From Paracoccaceae bacterium (GTDB taxonomy: Bacteria > Pseudomonadota > Alphaproteobacteria > Rhodobacterales > Rhodobacteraceae), in NCBI GenBank assembly GCA_016938875.1, contig JAFGTV010000008.1:310001-374000 (forward strand): 64,000 nt of DNA. Direction: 5' to 3'. A model generated the notes under the pieces. The model was not told the DNA's origin. It did no database searches and was given only the letters and a program-made list of their open reading frames with translations. Position numbers and translations under genes: made by a program. Below, in pieces: positions 50,585 to 60,426 of the stretch; positions within the stretch are counted from its first letter, which is position 1; every line of letters starts with the position of its first letter.

Positions 50585-51535
50585 TCAGAGCGCCGCCGCG
50601 GCGTCCTGCGCGGAGACATGCGTCACCGACAGCCCGTCGATGTCCGGGGGGGTGTCGGGTCCGATCACCACCATTCGGGCGGCCCCCAGCCCCTTGGCGA
50701 ACCACAGCGCCAACGCCAGCGCGTCGCGCGGGCTGGCAGAGGGGCCGTCGACCGCGTCCAGCACGATCTTGGACGGGGCCCAGACGGTGATCTGGTCATG
50801 CTTCATCGCCCAGTCGATCTCTGTCCGGCTGCCGCGCACCACGCAGCGCGGATCGCGCCCGGCCAGCACCCAGGCGTTCTGCTCGATGGCCAACAGATCA
50901 ATCCGCCGCTGCGCCGGCGCCACCGCAGAGCGCGGCGCGGGCACATCCGGCGCGCCGACGCACAGCACCAGCGGATGCGCCCCGGCCTGCGCGCGGTCCA
51001 ACCAGCGCGGCAAGTCGGGCGCAGCAATGGCCGCGTTCGACAAGAACAGCACCAGCGGATGATGGTCGGCCTCTTGCTGGGGGGCCATGGGGGCGGCGAG
51101 GCGCGGGGCCTCGGGGCGGCGATCGCGCACGATCTCTACGCCCAGCGCGCCGGGGCCGCGGTCCAGTTTCTCGATCCGAACAAAGGCGCGCATGGCCTGG
51201 GGTTCGGCCAGGATCCGCTCGGCGATGCGTTCGGCCAGGGTCTCCAACAGGTTCAGGCGTTCGGACGACAGTTCGGCCGCGATCGCCTCGGTGATGGTGT
51301 CATAGGACAGCACCCGGTCGACATCGTCCTCCAGCGGGGCGGGATGCGGGCGCACCTCGACCACCACGTTGAAGCGGACCCGCTGGGTGGCGCCCCGTTC
51401 GGCCTGAAACGCGCCGATCTCGACCTCGACGATATGATCGCGCAGGGAAATTCGGTCGCGCATCGCACGTGCGGGGTCCAGCGCCGCGGCCCGCTCGGCG
51501 GGATGGGCAAAGGCAAGGCGGATATCATCGCTCAT
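50585..51535 (-). CDS. folB: Dihydroneopterin aldolase with C-terminal extension
   Basis: The first ~135 residues of this 316-residue protein are dihydroneopterin aldolase (RISLRDHIVEVEIGAFQAERGATQRVRFNVVVEV, then LSYDTITEAIAAELSSERLNLLETLAERIAERIL and the Lys of FVRIEKLDRGPGALGVE). This makes hydroxymethyl-dihydropterin for FolP. The remaining ~180 residues (HHPLVLFLSNAAIAAPDL through IDGLSVTHVSAQDAAAAL) form an additional alpha/beta-like domain with no motif I know. Ordinary FolB is about 120 residues. The start at 51535 has GGAG upstream. It is followed by folP after 39 bases. Confidence 0.9.
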   Translation of the reverse strand: MSDDIRLAFAHPAERAAALDPARAMRDRISLRDHIVEVEIGAFQAERGATQRVRFNVVVEVRPHPAPLEDDVDRVLSYDTITEAIAAELSSERLNLLETLAERIAERILAEPQAMRAFVRIEKLDRGPGALGVEIVRDRRPEAPRLAAPMAPQQEADHHPLVLFLSNAAIAAPDLPRWLDRAQAGAHPLVLCVGAPDVPAPRSAVAPAQRRIDLLAIEQNAWVLAGRDPRCVVRGSRTEIDWAMKHDQITVWAPSKIVLDAVDGPSASPRDALALALWFAKGLGAARMVVIGPDTPPDIDGLSVTHVSAQDAAAAL

Positions 51536-51634
51536 CGGGGGTCTCCGGGCCGGTCTGGCGCCCTGATACGCCAAATGCCACGCAAACGCAGCCCCCGCCG
51601 CGGCAAGGCATGGGGCGCATGCGACAGGCGGATG

Positions 51635-52312
51635 TCAGTTCTGGGCGATCTGCGCGCCGGGTTGGCGATAGAAGTAGTGCACCCCGATCGCGGCGGTGCG
51701 CGGAAAGCTGCGCGCCCAACGCGGGCTGACGGCGCGGGTGTGATAGTGGGTGGCCCCCCCGGTCAGCGTGCGCGGCGCGCCGTCCAGCATCAGGCGGGCA
51801 ATCTTGCCCAGGCGCGTATAGATCGCCGGTTCGGTCACCACGTCCTTGTGGCCATCGCAGGTATAGGTGAACTGGCACTGATAGCGCCGCCCGGTGCCCT
51901 GCTTGACCACGCCGCAGACCGTGTTGGGATAAAGCGGCGAGGACACGCGGTTGAGGATCACCTCGGCCACCGCGAACTGTCCCTTGACGCTTTCGCCGCG
52001 GGCCTCGAAATACAGCGCCTCGGACAGGCATTGCCAATCCTCACCGCCCTTGACCGCGGGCAAGGCATCCAGCCGCGCGGCATCATAGAGCGAGGCACCG
52101 GCGGCCTTGGGCGGGTGGGCCAGACGCTCCAGGCGGCGGGCGCCGACCCGGTGCAGGGCGGTCTTCTCGACGCCCAGCAGGCGGGTCAGGTTTTCGCCCA
52201 GAATGGCAGTCGGGTCGTTGGACTGCGAGCTGGTCATATCAGCCTGCGCAACGCCGGATACGAGGGCAAAAACGGCCGCAAGGCCGGTTGCCCGGATAGA
52301 CACGATACCCAT
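51635..52312 (-). CDS. Cell wall hydrolase, SleB family
   Basis: This is a 225-residue secreted hydrolase of the SleB/CwlJ type. A signal peptide (MGIVSIRATGLAAVFALVSGVAQA) is followed, from about residue 90, by the catalytic domain ALYFEARGESVKGQFAVAEVILNRVSSPLYP, whose Glu is the likely catalytic residue, with CQFTYTCDGH and THYHTRAVSPRWARSF. The family cleaves peptidoglycan in spores, but in non-sporing proteobacteria it remodels or recycles cell wall in the periplasm. The start at 52312 (MGIVSIRATG) is preferred to upstream ATGs because of GGGGA ahead of it. Confidence 0.9.
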   Translation of the reverse strand: MGIVSIRATGLAAVFALVSGVAQADMTSSQSNDPTAILGENLTRLLGVEKTALHRVGARRLERLAHPPKAAGASLYDAARLDALPAVKGGEDWQCLSEALYFEARGESVKGQFAVAEVILNRVSSPLYPNTVCGVVKQGTGRRYQCQFTYTCDGHKDVVTEPAIYTRLGKIARLMLDGAPRTLTGGATHYHTRAVSPRWARSFPRTAAIGVHYFYRQPGAQIAQN

Positions 52313-52495
52313 GAAGTCCCCACACATGGCGAGGCCAAGTCGTGACCCCAAGCGCGGCTCTTAACGCGCGGCCCGGCAAAAGTCCACCCTTGTGGCATTT
52401 GCGCAACAAATCGTCGCGCATCCGAACTGTGTCAGCGCCTTGGGAACAGCGTGGCACACCCCGAAAAAGTGTCCATAATCAGTCGTTTCAGCGGT

Positions 52496-55081
52496 CTATT
52501 TGCCTGGGCGGCGATCCGCCAACGCCAGTTGCGCCGCGGCCAGCCGCGCCACCGGCACCCGGAACGGCGAGCAGGACACATAGTCGAAACCCGCCTGTCG
52601 GCAGAAGCTGATGGATTCGGCATTGCCGCCATGCTCGCCACAGATCGACAGGACCACGTCGGGCCGGGCGCGCCGCCCCCGTTCCGCACCGATGATCAGC
52701 AGCTCGCCCACCCCTTCGGTGTCCAGCGTGTGAAACGGATCCTCGGCGAACACCCCCTGCTTGACATACGAGCCCATGAACCGCCCCGCGTCGTCGCGCG
52801 ACAGCCCATAGGTCATCTGGGTCAGATCGTTCGTGCCAAAGCTGAGAAAGGCCGCGTGCTGGGCGATATCGTCGGCGCGCAGCGCGGCGCGGGGCGTTTC
52901 CACCATCACCCCCAGCCGATAGTCGAAATCCACCCCCCGCTCGGTGCGCACGGCGGCGGCCAGCGCGTCGATGCGGGTCTTGACCAGTTCCACCTCGCGC
53001 ATCGCCGATACCAGCGGGATCATGATCTCGGGGACCACCGGATCGCCCTTTACGCTGGCCTCGATCGTCGCCTCGAAGATGGCGCGCACCTGCATGTCGT
53101 AAATCTCGGGCACGGTAATGCCCAGCCGCACGCCGCGCATGCCCAGCATCGGGTTGAACTCGCTCAGGGCCTGCACCCGGCGCGACACGTCCGACAGCGG
53201 CAGCGACAGCGCTTCTGCCAGTTCGCGCACGCCCTCGCGCGATTGCGGCAAGAATTCGTGCAGCGGCGGGTCGAACAGGCGGATGCAGACCGGCAGCCCC
53301 TGCATGATCTCGAAAAGCCGGATGAAATCGGCCCGCTGCATCGGCAACAACCGCTCCAGCACCGAGGCGCGGTCCTGTGGCCCGGCGGCAAAGATCATCT
53401 CGCGCATCACGGTCAGGCGATCGGCGTCAAAGAACATGTGCTCGGTCCGGCACAGCCCGATCCCGTCGGCACCAAAGCGCCGGGCGGTCTGGGCGTCGGC
53501 GGGGGTGTCGGCATTGGCGCGGATACCGATATCACAGGCGGCCTCGGCCCAACCCATCAGCGCCTGGAACGCATCGTCCAGCGCGGGCGGCAGCATCTTG
53601 ACCTCGCCCAACAGCGCCTGACCGCGGGTGCCGTCGATGGTGATGATGTCGCCCTCGTGCAGGCGGTGGCCATCGGCGGTCACCAGCACCCAGTCACGCA
53701 GGTCCAGCCGCATGTCCGACACGCCCACGACACAGGGCACCCCCAACCCGCGTGCGATCACCGCGGCGTGGCTGGTCATGCCGCCGCGTTCGGTCATCAC
53801 ACCGGCGGCGGCGTGCATGCCGCGGATATCCTCGGGCGTGGTTTCGCGGCGCACCAGGATGCACGGCTCGCCGCGCGCCGCACTGGCCTGCGCCGCGGCC
53901 GAGCCAAAGACCAACCGCCCGGTCGCCCCGCCCGGGCTGGCGGCGATCCCATGGGCGATGGCGTGGCGCGGCCCGGCGGGATCGACCTGGCTGTGCAACA
54001 ACTCGCTGACCGCGCGCGGCTCGATCCGGGCCAGGGCCTCTTCGCGGGGGATGATCCCCTCGTCGGCCAGCATCACGGCGATGCGCACGGCCCCGCGCGC
54101 ACGACGCGCCACCCGCACCGCGTCCAGCACCCGCAACTGGCCGGATTCTATGGTGAATTCGATCTGCATCTCTTCGCGCAGGTTGATCCGGCAGGTGTCG
54201 CCATAGCGTTTGAGCTGGGCAAAGATGTCGGGGCAGCGGTCCTCCAGGGCCGGGCCGCGCGCGTCACGGGTCAAAAACAGCGTGCCTTCGCGGCCGGTCA
54301 TCGCCGCCCTGCCCTGGCTTTGCCCCAGGTAGCGACCGGTGATGCGACGCTGGCCGGTCTCGCCATCCACGAACTGGATCAGGCCAGAGCCGCTTTCCTC
54401 GGGGCCCAGGCCCAGGGCCATTTCCTGCACCACCAGGCCCAGCCCTGCATCGGCTGGCGCGCCCTTGGCCTGGCGCAACAGCCGCGCGGTCGTCCCCTCC
54501 CAGGCGCGCGCCATGGACCGCAGAACCTCGCCCAACTGGCGCGCCGGATCCTGCGGAAACGGCCCGTCGGTTTCCTCCTGATAGGCGTCCAGCGCGGCCC
54601 GCAAGGCGGCGTCCGATCCGGCCTCTGCCTCGACCTCGAACATGTCGGGGTCCAGCCGCGCGACGTGGATCGCATAGGCCTGGATGAACCGCAGATAAAG
54701 GGCATTTGCCGCCGCCTCGCCATGGCTGTCACACAGCGCGGCGTGGCGGGTGTCGTTCATGCCGATATTCAGGATCGCGCCGGGCCCGCCCCAGTCGGGA
54801 TCCTCGGAACTGGGCCGCACGGAGACCAGCGGCGCCGCACCGAAAAGCGCCAGCAAGGCCGCCACATCGGGCATTTGGCCCTGCGCGATGCGGTGCACCG
54901 CGTCAAACGACAGCGCCACCGTGCGCGGCACCGGCAGATCCAGCCGGATCAGCCGTTGCAGACATTTCGCCCGCCCGCCATGGCGCAGCGCAGCGATGTC
55001 CGCATCGGGCGTGATCTGGATAAAATCAATGCGTTCCACAAGTTTCTGCACTGCAGCGCCTTTCGATGACCGTTGCAGCAT
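52496..55081 (-). CDS. ppdK: Pyruvate, phosphate dikinase-like protein (PEP-utilising)
   Basis: This 861-residue protein resembles pyruvate, phosphate dikinase, which interconverts pyruvate, ATP and phosphate with PEP, AMP and PPi. The phosphohistidine domain is intact (GGMTSHAAVIARGLGVPCVVG). The PEP/pyruvate barrel has GTNDLTQMTYGLSRDD and the catalytic cysteine in VSCSPFRVPVARLAAAQLAL. The N-terminal ATP-grasp half is unusual: the canonical GGKGANLAEM reads HGGRAKCLQRL and the canonical SMPGMMDT stretch reads DPDWGGPGAIL. Activity with the normal substrates is therefore uncertain. It lies 45 bases downstream of glyS. Confidence 0.8.
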   Translation of the reverse strand: MLQRSSKGAAVQKLVERIDFIQITPDADIAALRHGGRAKCLQRLIRLDLPVPRTVALSFDAVHRIAQGQMPDVAALLALFGAAPLVSVRPSSEDPDWGGPGAILNIGMNDTRHAALCDSHGEAAANALYLRFIQAYAIHVARLDPDMFEVEAEAGSDAALRAALDAYQEETDGPFPQDPARQLGEVLRSMARAWEGTTARLLRQAKGAPADAGLGLVVQEMALGLGPEESGSGLIQFVDGETGQRRITGRYLGQSQGRAAMTGREGTLFLTRDARGPALEDRCPDIFAQLKRYGDTCRINLREEMQIEFTIESGQLRVLDAVRVARRARGAVRIAVMLADEGIIPREEALARIEPRAVSELLHSQVDPAGPRHAIAHGIAASPGGATGRLVFGSAAAQASAARGEPCILVRRETTPEDIRGMHAAAGVMTERGGMTSHAAVIARGLGVPCVVGVSDMRLDLRDWVLVTADGHRLHEGDIITIDGTRGQALLGEVKMLPPALDDAFQALMGWAEAACDIGIRANADTPADAQTARRFGADGIGLCRTEHMFFDADRLTVMREMIFAAGPQDRASVLERLLPMQRADFIRLFEIMQGLPVCIRLFDPPLHEFLPQSREGVRELAEALSLPLSDVSRRVQALSEFNPMLGMRGVRLGITVPEIYDMQVRAIFEATIEASVKGDPVVPEIMIPLVSAMREVELVKTRIDALAAAVRTERGVDFDYRLGVMVETPRAALRADDIAQHAAFLSFGTNDLTQMTYGLSRDDAGRFMGSYVKQGVFAEDPFHTLDTEGVGELLIIGAERGRRARPDVVLSICGEHGGNAESISFCRQAGFDYVSCSPFRVPVARLAAAQLALADRRPGK

Positions 55082-55126
55082 ACGCCCATGGCGGCCTCTG
55101 GCAAGCGGGCCGTCGCGTCGCCCCCC

Positions 55127-57382
55127 TCAGCCCTCGATCCGGGTCAGATCAGCCACCCTCAGGCAGGTCTCGCGGATCCGGTGCAAGAGGTTCAGCCGGT
55201 TGCGGCGCACCACGGCATTGTCGGCATTGACCTGAACGGCCTCGAAAAACGCATCGATCGGGGCGCGCAGGGCGGCCATGGCGGCCATGGCCGCGGCGAA
55301 ATCCTCGGCCTCCAGCGCGGGCGCGATGGCGGCGTCTGCGGCGTCGAGGGCCGCGAAAAGTGCCGTTTCCGTGGCATCCTCGGCAAATTTCGGATCGGCG
55401 CCGAACCGGTATTCGACGCCGTCTTTTTGCTCGGCCTGGATCAGGATGTTGTTGGCCCGCTTGAACCCCTGGACCAGGTTTTCGCCATCCTCGGTCCCAA
55501 GCGCCGCGTTCAGCGCGACCGCGCGTTTGGCCAGCAGGGTCAGGTCGTCATTGCCCGGCATCGCAAGGCACGCGTCGATAACGTCGTGGCGGATGCCCTG
55601 ATCGCGCAGGTGCACCTTTAGCCGGTCGTGAAAAAACGCCAGCAAATCATTGCTCATCGCGGGCAGATGGGCGCGCATCCGCGCCAGCCAGGTGCCCTCT
55701 TCGATGGGAACGGGGGGCGCGTCGGAATGGGTCAGCTTGTCCAGAACCGCATGGAAGGCCGCGCCAAAGACACCGTGATGGGCAATCTCATCGACCAGCT
55801 GTTCCATGAAGAACATCTCGCGCTCTTGGGCCGTGTCGAGGTTGAGCGCGATCACATGGGTCAGCAGCTGCATGTCGATCAGCCGCTCCAACCCCAGCCG
55901 CAGGTCATGGTCCAGCACGATGCGGATCACCCCCAGCGCGGCCCGGCGCAGCGCAAAGGGATCCTTGGATCCGGTCGGCTTTTCGTCGATCGCCCAGAAC
56001 CCGGTCAGCGTGTCCAGCTTGTCGGCCAGCGACACCGCGATCGAGACCGGATGCCGCGGCAGCGCATCGGCAGGGCCCAGCGGTTTATAGTGCATCTCGC
56101 AGGCCTCGGCGACCGGGTCGGGCAGACCCGCGGCCTGGGCGTAATAGCGCCCCATCGTGCCCTGCAATTCGGGGAACTCATAGACCATCTCCGAGGCCAG
56201 GTCGGCCTTGGCGGTGCGCGCGGCCTGTTCGGCCAGGTCGGGATCGGCACCGACCAGCGGCGCGACCTGCCGCGCCAAGGTGGCGATCCGCTCGATCCGG
56301 GCGGCCTGGCTGCCCAGCGCGTTGTGAAAGGTGACATGGGACAGACTGTCCAGCCACTGCCCCATGCCCGCGCGCGCCACGGCCAGGTCATTGGCCCAGA
56401 AAAACGCCGCATCGGACAGCCGCGCGGATAGCACTTTTTCGTTGCCGTGCAGGATGGTTTCGCCGTTATCGGCGGTTTCACGGTTCGCAACTGTCACAAA
56501 TCGAACAATTCGGCCCGATTTCGGATCGCGCACCGAAAAGAACTTCTGATGCTCTTTCATAGAGGTCTGCAAGACCTCGGGCGGCAGGTCCAGAAACGCA
56601 TCGGCGATCGGACCGATCAGCACCACGGGCCATTCCACCAGCCCGGCCACCTCGGCCAGCAGGGCCTTGTCCTCGACCACCTCCAGCCCTTGGGCAAAGG
56701 CCGCGTTGGTGGCCGCGTGCCAGATATGATCGGCGCGCTCGGCGGGGTCCAGCATCACCTTGGCGCGCTTGAGCTTGGTCCCGTAATCCTCGAACCCCGC
56801 CACGGCGAACGGCGCCGGCGCCATGAAGCGGTGGCCGCGCGTGGTGTCGCCCGCACGGATCCCGTCGATGTCCAGCGGCACGACCTCGGCGCCCCCCTCA
56901 TCGCCGAGGATGCACAGGATCGAATGCAGCGGGCGCACCCAACGCAGGCTGCCCGCGCCCCAGCGCATGGATTTGGGCCAGGGGAAGGTGCGGATCACCC
57001 CCTCCAGCACCTCGGCGACGATCTCGGCGGCGGCGCGACCGGGCCGCTCGATCACCGCGAACCAGACCTGCCCCTTCTTGTCGTCGCGCACCTCGAGCTG
57101 GTCGCGGGTCAGCCCGGTAGAGCGCAAGAACCCCTCCAACGCCTTTTCGGGGGCATCCGTGCGCGGCCCCTTGCGTTCCTCGCGCAGGTCGGGGCTGCGC
57201 GGCGACAACCCCTCGATCGCCAGCACCAGCCGACGCGGGGTCGCATAGGCCCGCGCCACGGCATAGATCAGCCCGGCCTCGACCAGCCCGTCGGTGACGC
57301 GCTTTTTCAGCGCCTCGCTGGCGGCGGATTGCATCCGGGCGGGGATTTCCTCGGAAAAGAGTTCGATCAGAAGGTCGGGCAT
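55127..57382 (-). CDS. glyS: Glycine--tRNA ligase, beta subunit
   Basis: GlyS (751 residues) is the tRNA-binding beta chain of the heterotetrameric glycyl-tRNA synthetase of most bacteria. The N-terminus is LLIELFSEEIPARMQSAASEAL. Core blocks include PKSMRWGAGSLRWVRPLHSI, VLQTSMKEHQKFF and ARLSDAAFFWANDL. The C-terminus carries the anticodon-binding DALR-like region (RANNILIQAEQKDGV, FFEAVQVNADNAVVRRNRLNLL). It starts nine bases after glyQ, so the two are one operon. Confidence 0.97.
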   Translation of the reverse strand: MPDLLIELFSEEIPARMQSAASEALKKRVTDGLVEAGLIYAVARAYATPRRLVLAIEGLSPRSPDLREERKGPRTDAPEKALEGFLRSTGLTRDQLEVRDDKKGQVWFAVIERPGRAAAEIVAEVLEGVIRTFPWPKSMRWGAGSLRWVRPLHSILCILGDEGGAEVVPLDIDGIRAGDTTRGHRFMAPAPFAVAGFEDYGTKLKRAKVMLDPAERADHIWHAATNAAFAQGLEVVEDKALLAEVAGLVEWPVVLIGPIADAFLDLPPEVLQTSMKEHQKFFSVRDPKSGRIVRFVTVANRETADNGETILHGNEKVLSARLSDAAFFWANDLAVARAGMGQWLDSLSHVTFHNALGSQAARIERIATLARQVAPLVGADPDLAEQAARTAKADLASEMVYEFPELQGTMGRYYAQAAGLPDPVAEACEMHYKPLGPADALPRHPVSIAVSLADKLDTLTGFWAIDEKPTGSKDPFALRRAALGVIRIVLDHDLRLGLERLIDMQLLTHVIALNLDTAQEREMFFMEQLVDEIAHHGVFGAAFHAVLDKLTHSDAPPVPIEEGTWLARMRAHLPAMSNDLLAFFHDRLKVHLRDQGIRHDVIDACLAMPGNDDLTLLAKRAVALNAALGTEDGENLVQGFKRANNILIQAEQKDGVEYRFGADPKFAEDATETALFAALDAADAAIAPALEAEDFAAAMAAMAALRAPIDAFFEAVQVNADNAVVRRNRLNLLHRIRETCLRVADLTRIEG

Positions 57383-57391
57383 CGTGCGTCC

Positions 57392-58336
57392 CTATTCAGC
57401 GGTGGCGGACAGATCGGCCGTCCACCCCCCGGCATTGGTTTCGACGAAAGCATCGGCACAGCGCTTGGCCAGCGCCCGCACCCGCCCGATATAGGCCTGG
57501 CGTTCCGTCACCGAGATCACCCCGCGCGCATCCAGCAGGTTGAAGAAGTGGCTGGCCTTGATGCACTGGTCATAGGCCGGGTGCACCATGATGATCCGCT
57601 TGCCGCTGCGCGGGTCGATCTGCGGGTGATCCAGAATGCGCCCGCATTCGGCCTCGGCCGCCTCGAAGGAATCCAACAGTTTCGCGGTATCGGCCACATC
57701 GAAATTCCAGCGGCTGTATTCCTCTTCGGTCTGGCGGAACACGTCGCCATAGCTCAGCGGGATCGGCGCGTCGGGGGCGTTGAACGGCATGTCCATCACG
57801 TGGTCGATGCCCAGCACATACATCGCCAGCCGTTCCAGACCATAGGTCAGCTCGCCCGACACCGGGTGGCAGTCGCGCCCGCCGACCTGCTGGAAATAGG
57901 TGAACTGGCTGACCTCCATCCCGTCGCACCAGACCTCCCATCCCAGGCCCCAGGCGCCCAGGGTCGGGCTTTCCCAGTCATCCTCGACAAAGCGGATGTC
58001 GTGATAGTCGAAATCGATCCCGATCGCGGCCAGCGAGCCGAGATACAGCTCTTGCAGGTCCGGCGGGCTGGGTTTGATCAGCACCTGGAACTGGTAATAG
58101 TGCTGCAACCGGTTGGGGTTCTCGCCATAGCGCCCGTCCGTGGGCCGGCGCGAGGGCTGAACATAGGCCGCCGCCCAGGGCCGCGAGCCCAGGCTGCGCA
58201 GGGTGGTGGCGGGGTGAAACGTGCCTGCGCCCACCTCCATGTCATAGGGTTGCAGAATCGCGCAGCCCTTTTCGGCCCAATAGGCCTGAAGCCTCAGGAT
58301 GATCTCCTGGAAACTCCGCGGTTTGCCCTGTGCCAT
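57392..58336 (-). CDS. glyQ: Glycine--tRNA ligase, alpha subunit
   Basis: GlyQ (314 residues) is the catalytic alpha chain of bacterial glycyl-tRNA synthetase, activating glycine with ATP. Typical blocks are [68 protein letters not shown] and [20 protein letters not shown]. The length is standard. It is the first gene of glyQ-glyS, followed by the PPDK-like gene. It is divergent from the secreted pseudo-protease gene. Confidence 0.97.
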   Translation of the reverse strand: MAQGKPRSFQEIILRLQAYWAEKGCAILQPYDMEVGAGTFHPATTLRSLGSRPWAAAYVQPSRRPTDGRYGENPNRLQHYYQFQVLIKPSPPDLQELYLGSLAAIGIDFDYHDIRFVEDDWESPTLGAWGLGWEVWCDGMEVSQFTYFQQVGGRDCHPVSGELTYGLERLAMYVLGIDHVMDMPFNAPDAPIPLSYGDVFRQTEEEYSRWNFDVADTAKLLDSFEAAEAECGRILDHPQIDPRSGKRIIMVHPAYDQCIKASHFFNLLDARGVISVTERQAYIGRVRALAKRCADAFVETNAGGWTADLSATAE

Positions 58337-58519
58337 CGCGCCCCGGCCCCTCTGGTGGTGGAAAACAGCGTCTCAATAGGCAACACCGGCCACAGGGTCA
58401 ATCGGCCAGCCCCGCCAGAGGGCAGTATTGACGTGCAATACCACCCTGCTTTGGTAGGTTCGGAAAAGATTCGCCCAAACCGGCGAGATATCGAAAGAAT
58501 GACAGGGTTGCCCGAACCG

Positions 58520-60265
58520 ATGAAGAACTTTGTAATTTGCGTTTTCCTGATGATTGCCGCCGCCCTGCCCGCCGCCGCCCAAGACCGCGCCTGGGTGCAG
58601 ATCGAGGCGCACCCGACCCTGCGCATCGCCGAGGATCGCGCCCGCGCCTATTCGGGCGTATTTCGCAATGTCGGCGCCTTTCAGATCGCCTCGGGGTGGT
58701 ATTCCATCGCCCTGGGCCCCTATGATCCCCTTACCGCCGAGACAGAGTTGCGCAGGATGCGCGGCGAGGGGCTGATCCCGCGCGACAGCTTTATCTCGGA
58801 CGGGGCCGATTTCCGCCGCCAGGTCTGGCCGGTCGGCGCCCGGCCCGAAACAGCCGCGCCCCAAACGACGCCTGCCCCGGTGGCCACGCCGGAACCCCAA
58901 GATGACGCCCCGGCCGCCCCCGTGATGGTCACCCTACCCGACGAAACCCCCGCCGAGGCCCGCCGCTCCGAGGCGGCGTTGGACCGTGACGCGCGCGCCC
59001 AGATCCAGACCGCCCTGCAATGGGAGGGGTTCTATAGCTCGGCCATCGATGCGGCCTTTGGGCCGGGCACCCGGCGCGCCATGGCCGACTGGCAGGCCGC
59101 CCAGGGCGACGAGCCCACGGGGATCCTGACCACCCGCCAGCGCGCGGCGCTGCTGGACGGTTATCAGGCGCAGATCGACCGCCTGGGCATGCAGAATATA
59201 GAGGAAACCGAGGCCGGCATTCGCATCGACATGCCCCTGGGGCTGGTCAAGTTCGACCGCTACGAGCCCCCCTTCGTGCATTACGAGGCGCGCGGCGACA
59301 GCGGCGTGCGCGCCCTGCTGATCAGCCAGCGCGGCGATCAGGCGACGCTGTTTGGCCTTTATGACATCATGCAAACGCTGGAAATCGTGCCGCTGAATGG
59401 CACCCGCGAGCGCACCGATCGCGACTTTACCCTCACCGGGCAGAACGACGCGCTGACCTCTTACACCTATGCCACCCTCACCGGCGGCATGATCAAGGGC
59501 TTTACCCTGATCTGGGGTCCGGGCGAGAACAAGCTGATGACCCGCGCCGCCCAGATGATGCGCAAGAGCCTCGACTCGGTGCCCAACGTGGCACTGGACG
59601 AAACCCTGGGCGAGGCCAGCGCCGATCAGCGCGCCGACATGCTGTCGGGGCTGGAAATCCGCAAACCCGACGCGACCCATTCGGGCTTTTTCGTCGATGC
59701 GGCGGGCGCGGTGCTGACCACCCTGACCGGGCTTGATCGCTGCAACCGTATCACCATCGGCCCCGAGCTTGAGGCCAGCCTGACCGCCAGCGACCCGGCG
59801 CTGGGCCTGGTTGTGCTGCGCCCCGCCCGCGCCCTGGCGCCGATCGAATATGCCAGCTTTCAGGTGGCGGTGCCGCGTCTGAAATCCGATGTGGCCGTGT
59901 CCGGCTTCTCCTATGGAGAGGTCTTGGATCTGCCGGTGCTGACCTATGGCACGCTGGCCGATCTGCGTGGCCTGGACGGCGAGGACAACGTGCAACGGCT
60001 GGATCTGGCAGCCCTGCCCGGCGATATCGGCGGGCCGGTGCTGGATGCCTCGGGTGCCGTGCTGGGCGTGCTGCTGGCCCGCCCCGAGGGGCCGCGCCAA
60101 TTGCCCGAAAACGTCCGCTATGCCGCCGATGTGCAAAGCATCACGACCTTTCTGACGGAAAACGGCATCACGCCCCGCGCCGCGCAGACCGAGGGCGCGC
60201 TGCCCGCGGCGGTGCTGACACGCCGCGCCGCGGATATGACGGTGCCGGTTTCGTGCTGGAACTGA
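58520..60265 (+). CDS. Secreted peptidoglycan-binding protein with trypsin-like fold lacking the catalytic serine
   Basis: This 581-residue exported protein has a signal peptide (MKNFVICVFLMIAAALPAAA). A SPOR-like segment (residues about 22-100), a proline-rich linker, a peptidoglycan-binding domain 1 (ALQWEGFYSSAIDAAFGPGTRRAMADWQAAQG, about 165-205) and a C-terminal trypsin-like beta-barrel (about 385-560) follow. The barrel has GDIGGPVLDASGAVLGVLLA, where the nucleophilic Ser of GDSGG is Ile503, and no catalytic His is seen in FFVDAAGAVLTTLTGLDRC. It is probably a structural or regulatory pseudo-enzyme in the periplasm. The start is 58520; an ATG at 58499 is alternative. Confidence 0.82.
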   Translation: MKNFVICVFLMIAAALPAAAQDRAWVQIEAHPTLRIAEDRARAYSGVFRNVGAFQIASGWYSIALGPYDPLTAETELRRMRGEGLIPRDSFISDGADFRRQVWPVGARPETAAPQTTPAPVATPEPQDDAPAAPVMVTLPDETPAEARRSEAALDRDARAQIQTALQWEGFYSSAIDAAFGPGTRRAMADWQAAQGDEPTGILTTRQRAALLDGYQAQIDRLGMQNIEETEAGIRIDMPLGLVKFDRYEPPFVHYEARGDSGVRALLISQRGDQATLFGLYDIMQTLEIVPLNGTRERTDRDFTLTGQNDALTSYTYATLTGGMIKGFTLIWGPGENKLMTRAAQMMRKSLDSVPNVALDETLGEASADQRADMLSGLEIRKPDATHSGFFVDAAGAVLTTLTGLDRCNRITIGPELEASLTASDPALGLVVLRPARALAPIEYASFQVAVPRLKSDVAVSGFSYGEVLDLPVLTYGTLADLRGLDGEDNVQRLDLAALPGDIGGPVLDASGAVLGVLLARPEGPRQLPENVRYAADVQSITTFLTENGITPRAAQTEGALPAAVLTRRAADMTVPVSCWN

Positions 60266-60272
60266 TCGCCCC

Positions 60273-60306
60273 CCTGCCCGCGGCCGGACCTCTGGCGGCG
60301 GGCAGG
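60273..60306 (+). terminator. Hairpin after the pseudo-protease gene
   Basis: CCTGCCCGC (60273-60281) and GCGGGCAGG (60298-60306) pair as a 9-bp stem, seven bases after the stop codon, without a T run. Confidence 0.45.
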
Positions 60307-60426
60307 ATCGTGGGGATTTGAGCGAAGAAGGCCCAAAGCCCGCGTCTTGCTGGTAGACATACCCAAGATGATCCGGGTGGGGGGGGGCGGCAATGGGGGG
60401 GCGCCATTGGGCCCTTTGGCGCGTGC

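Noticed and set aside
56447-58519. Long upstream extension of the pseudo-protease frame
   Set aside because: The open frame runs antisense through glyS and glyQ; a clear signal peptide at 58520 marks the true start.
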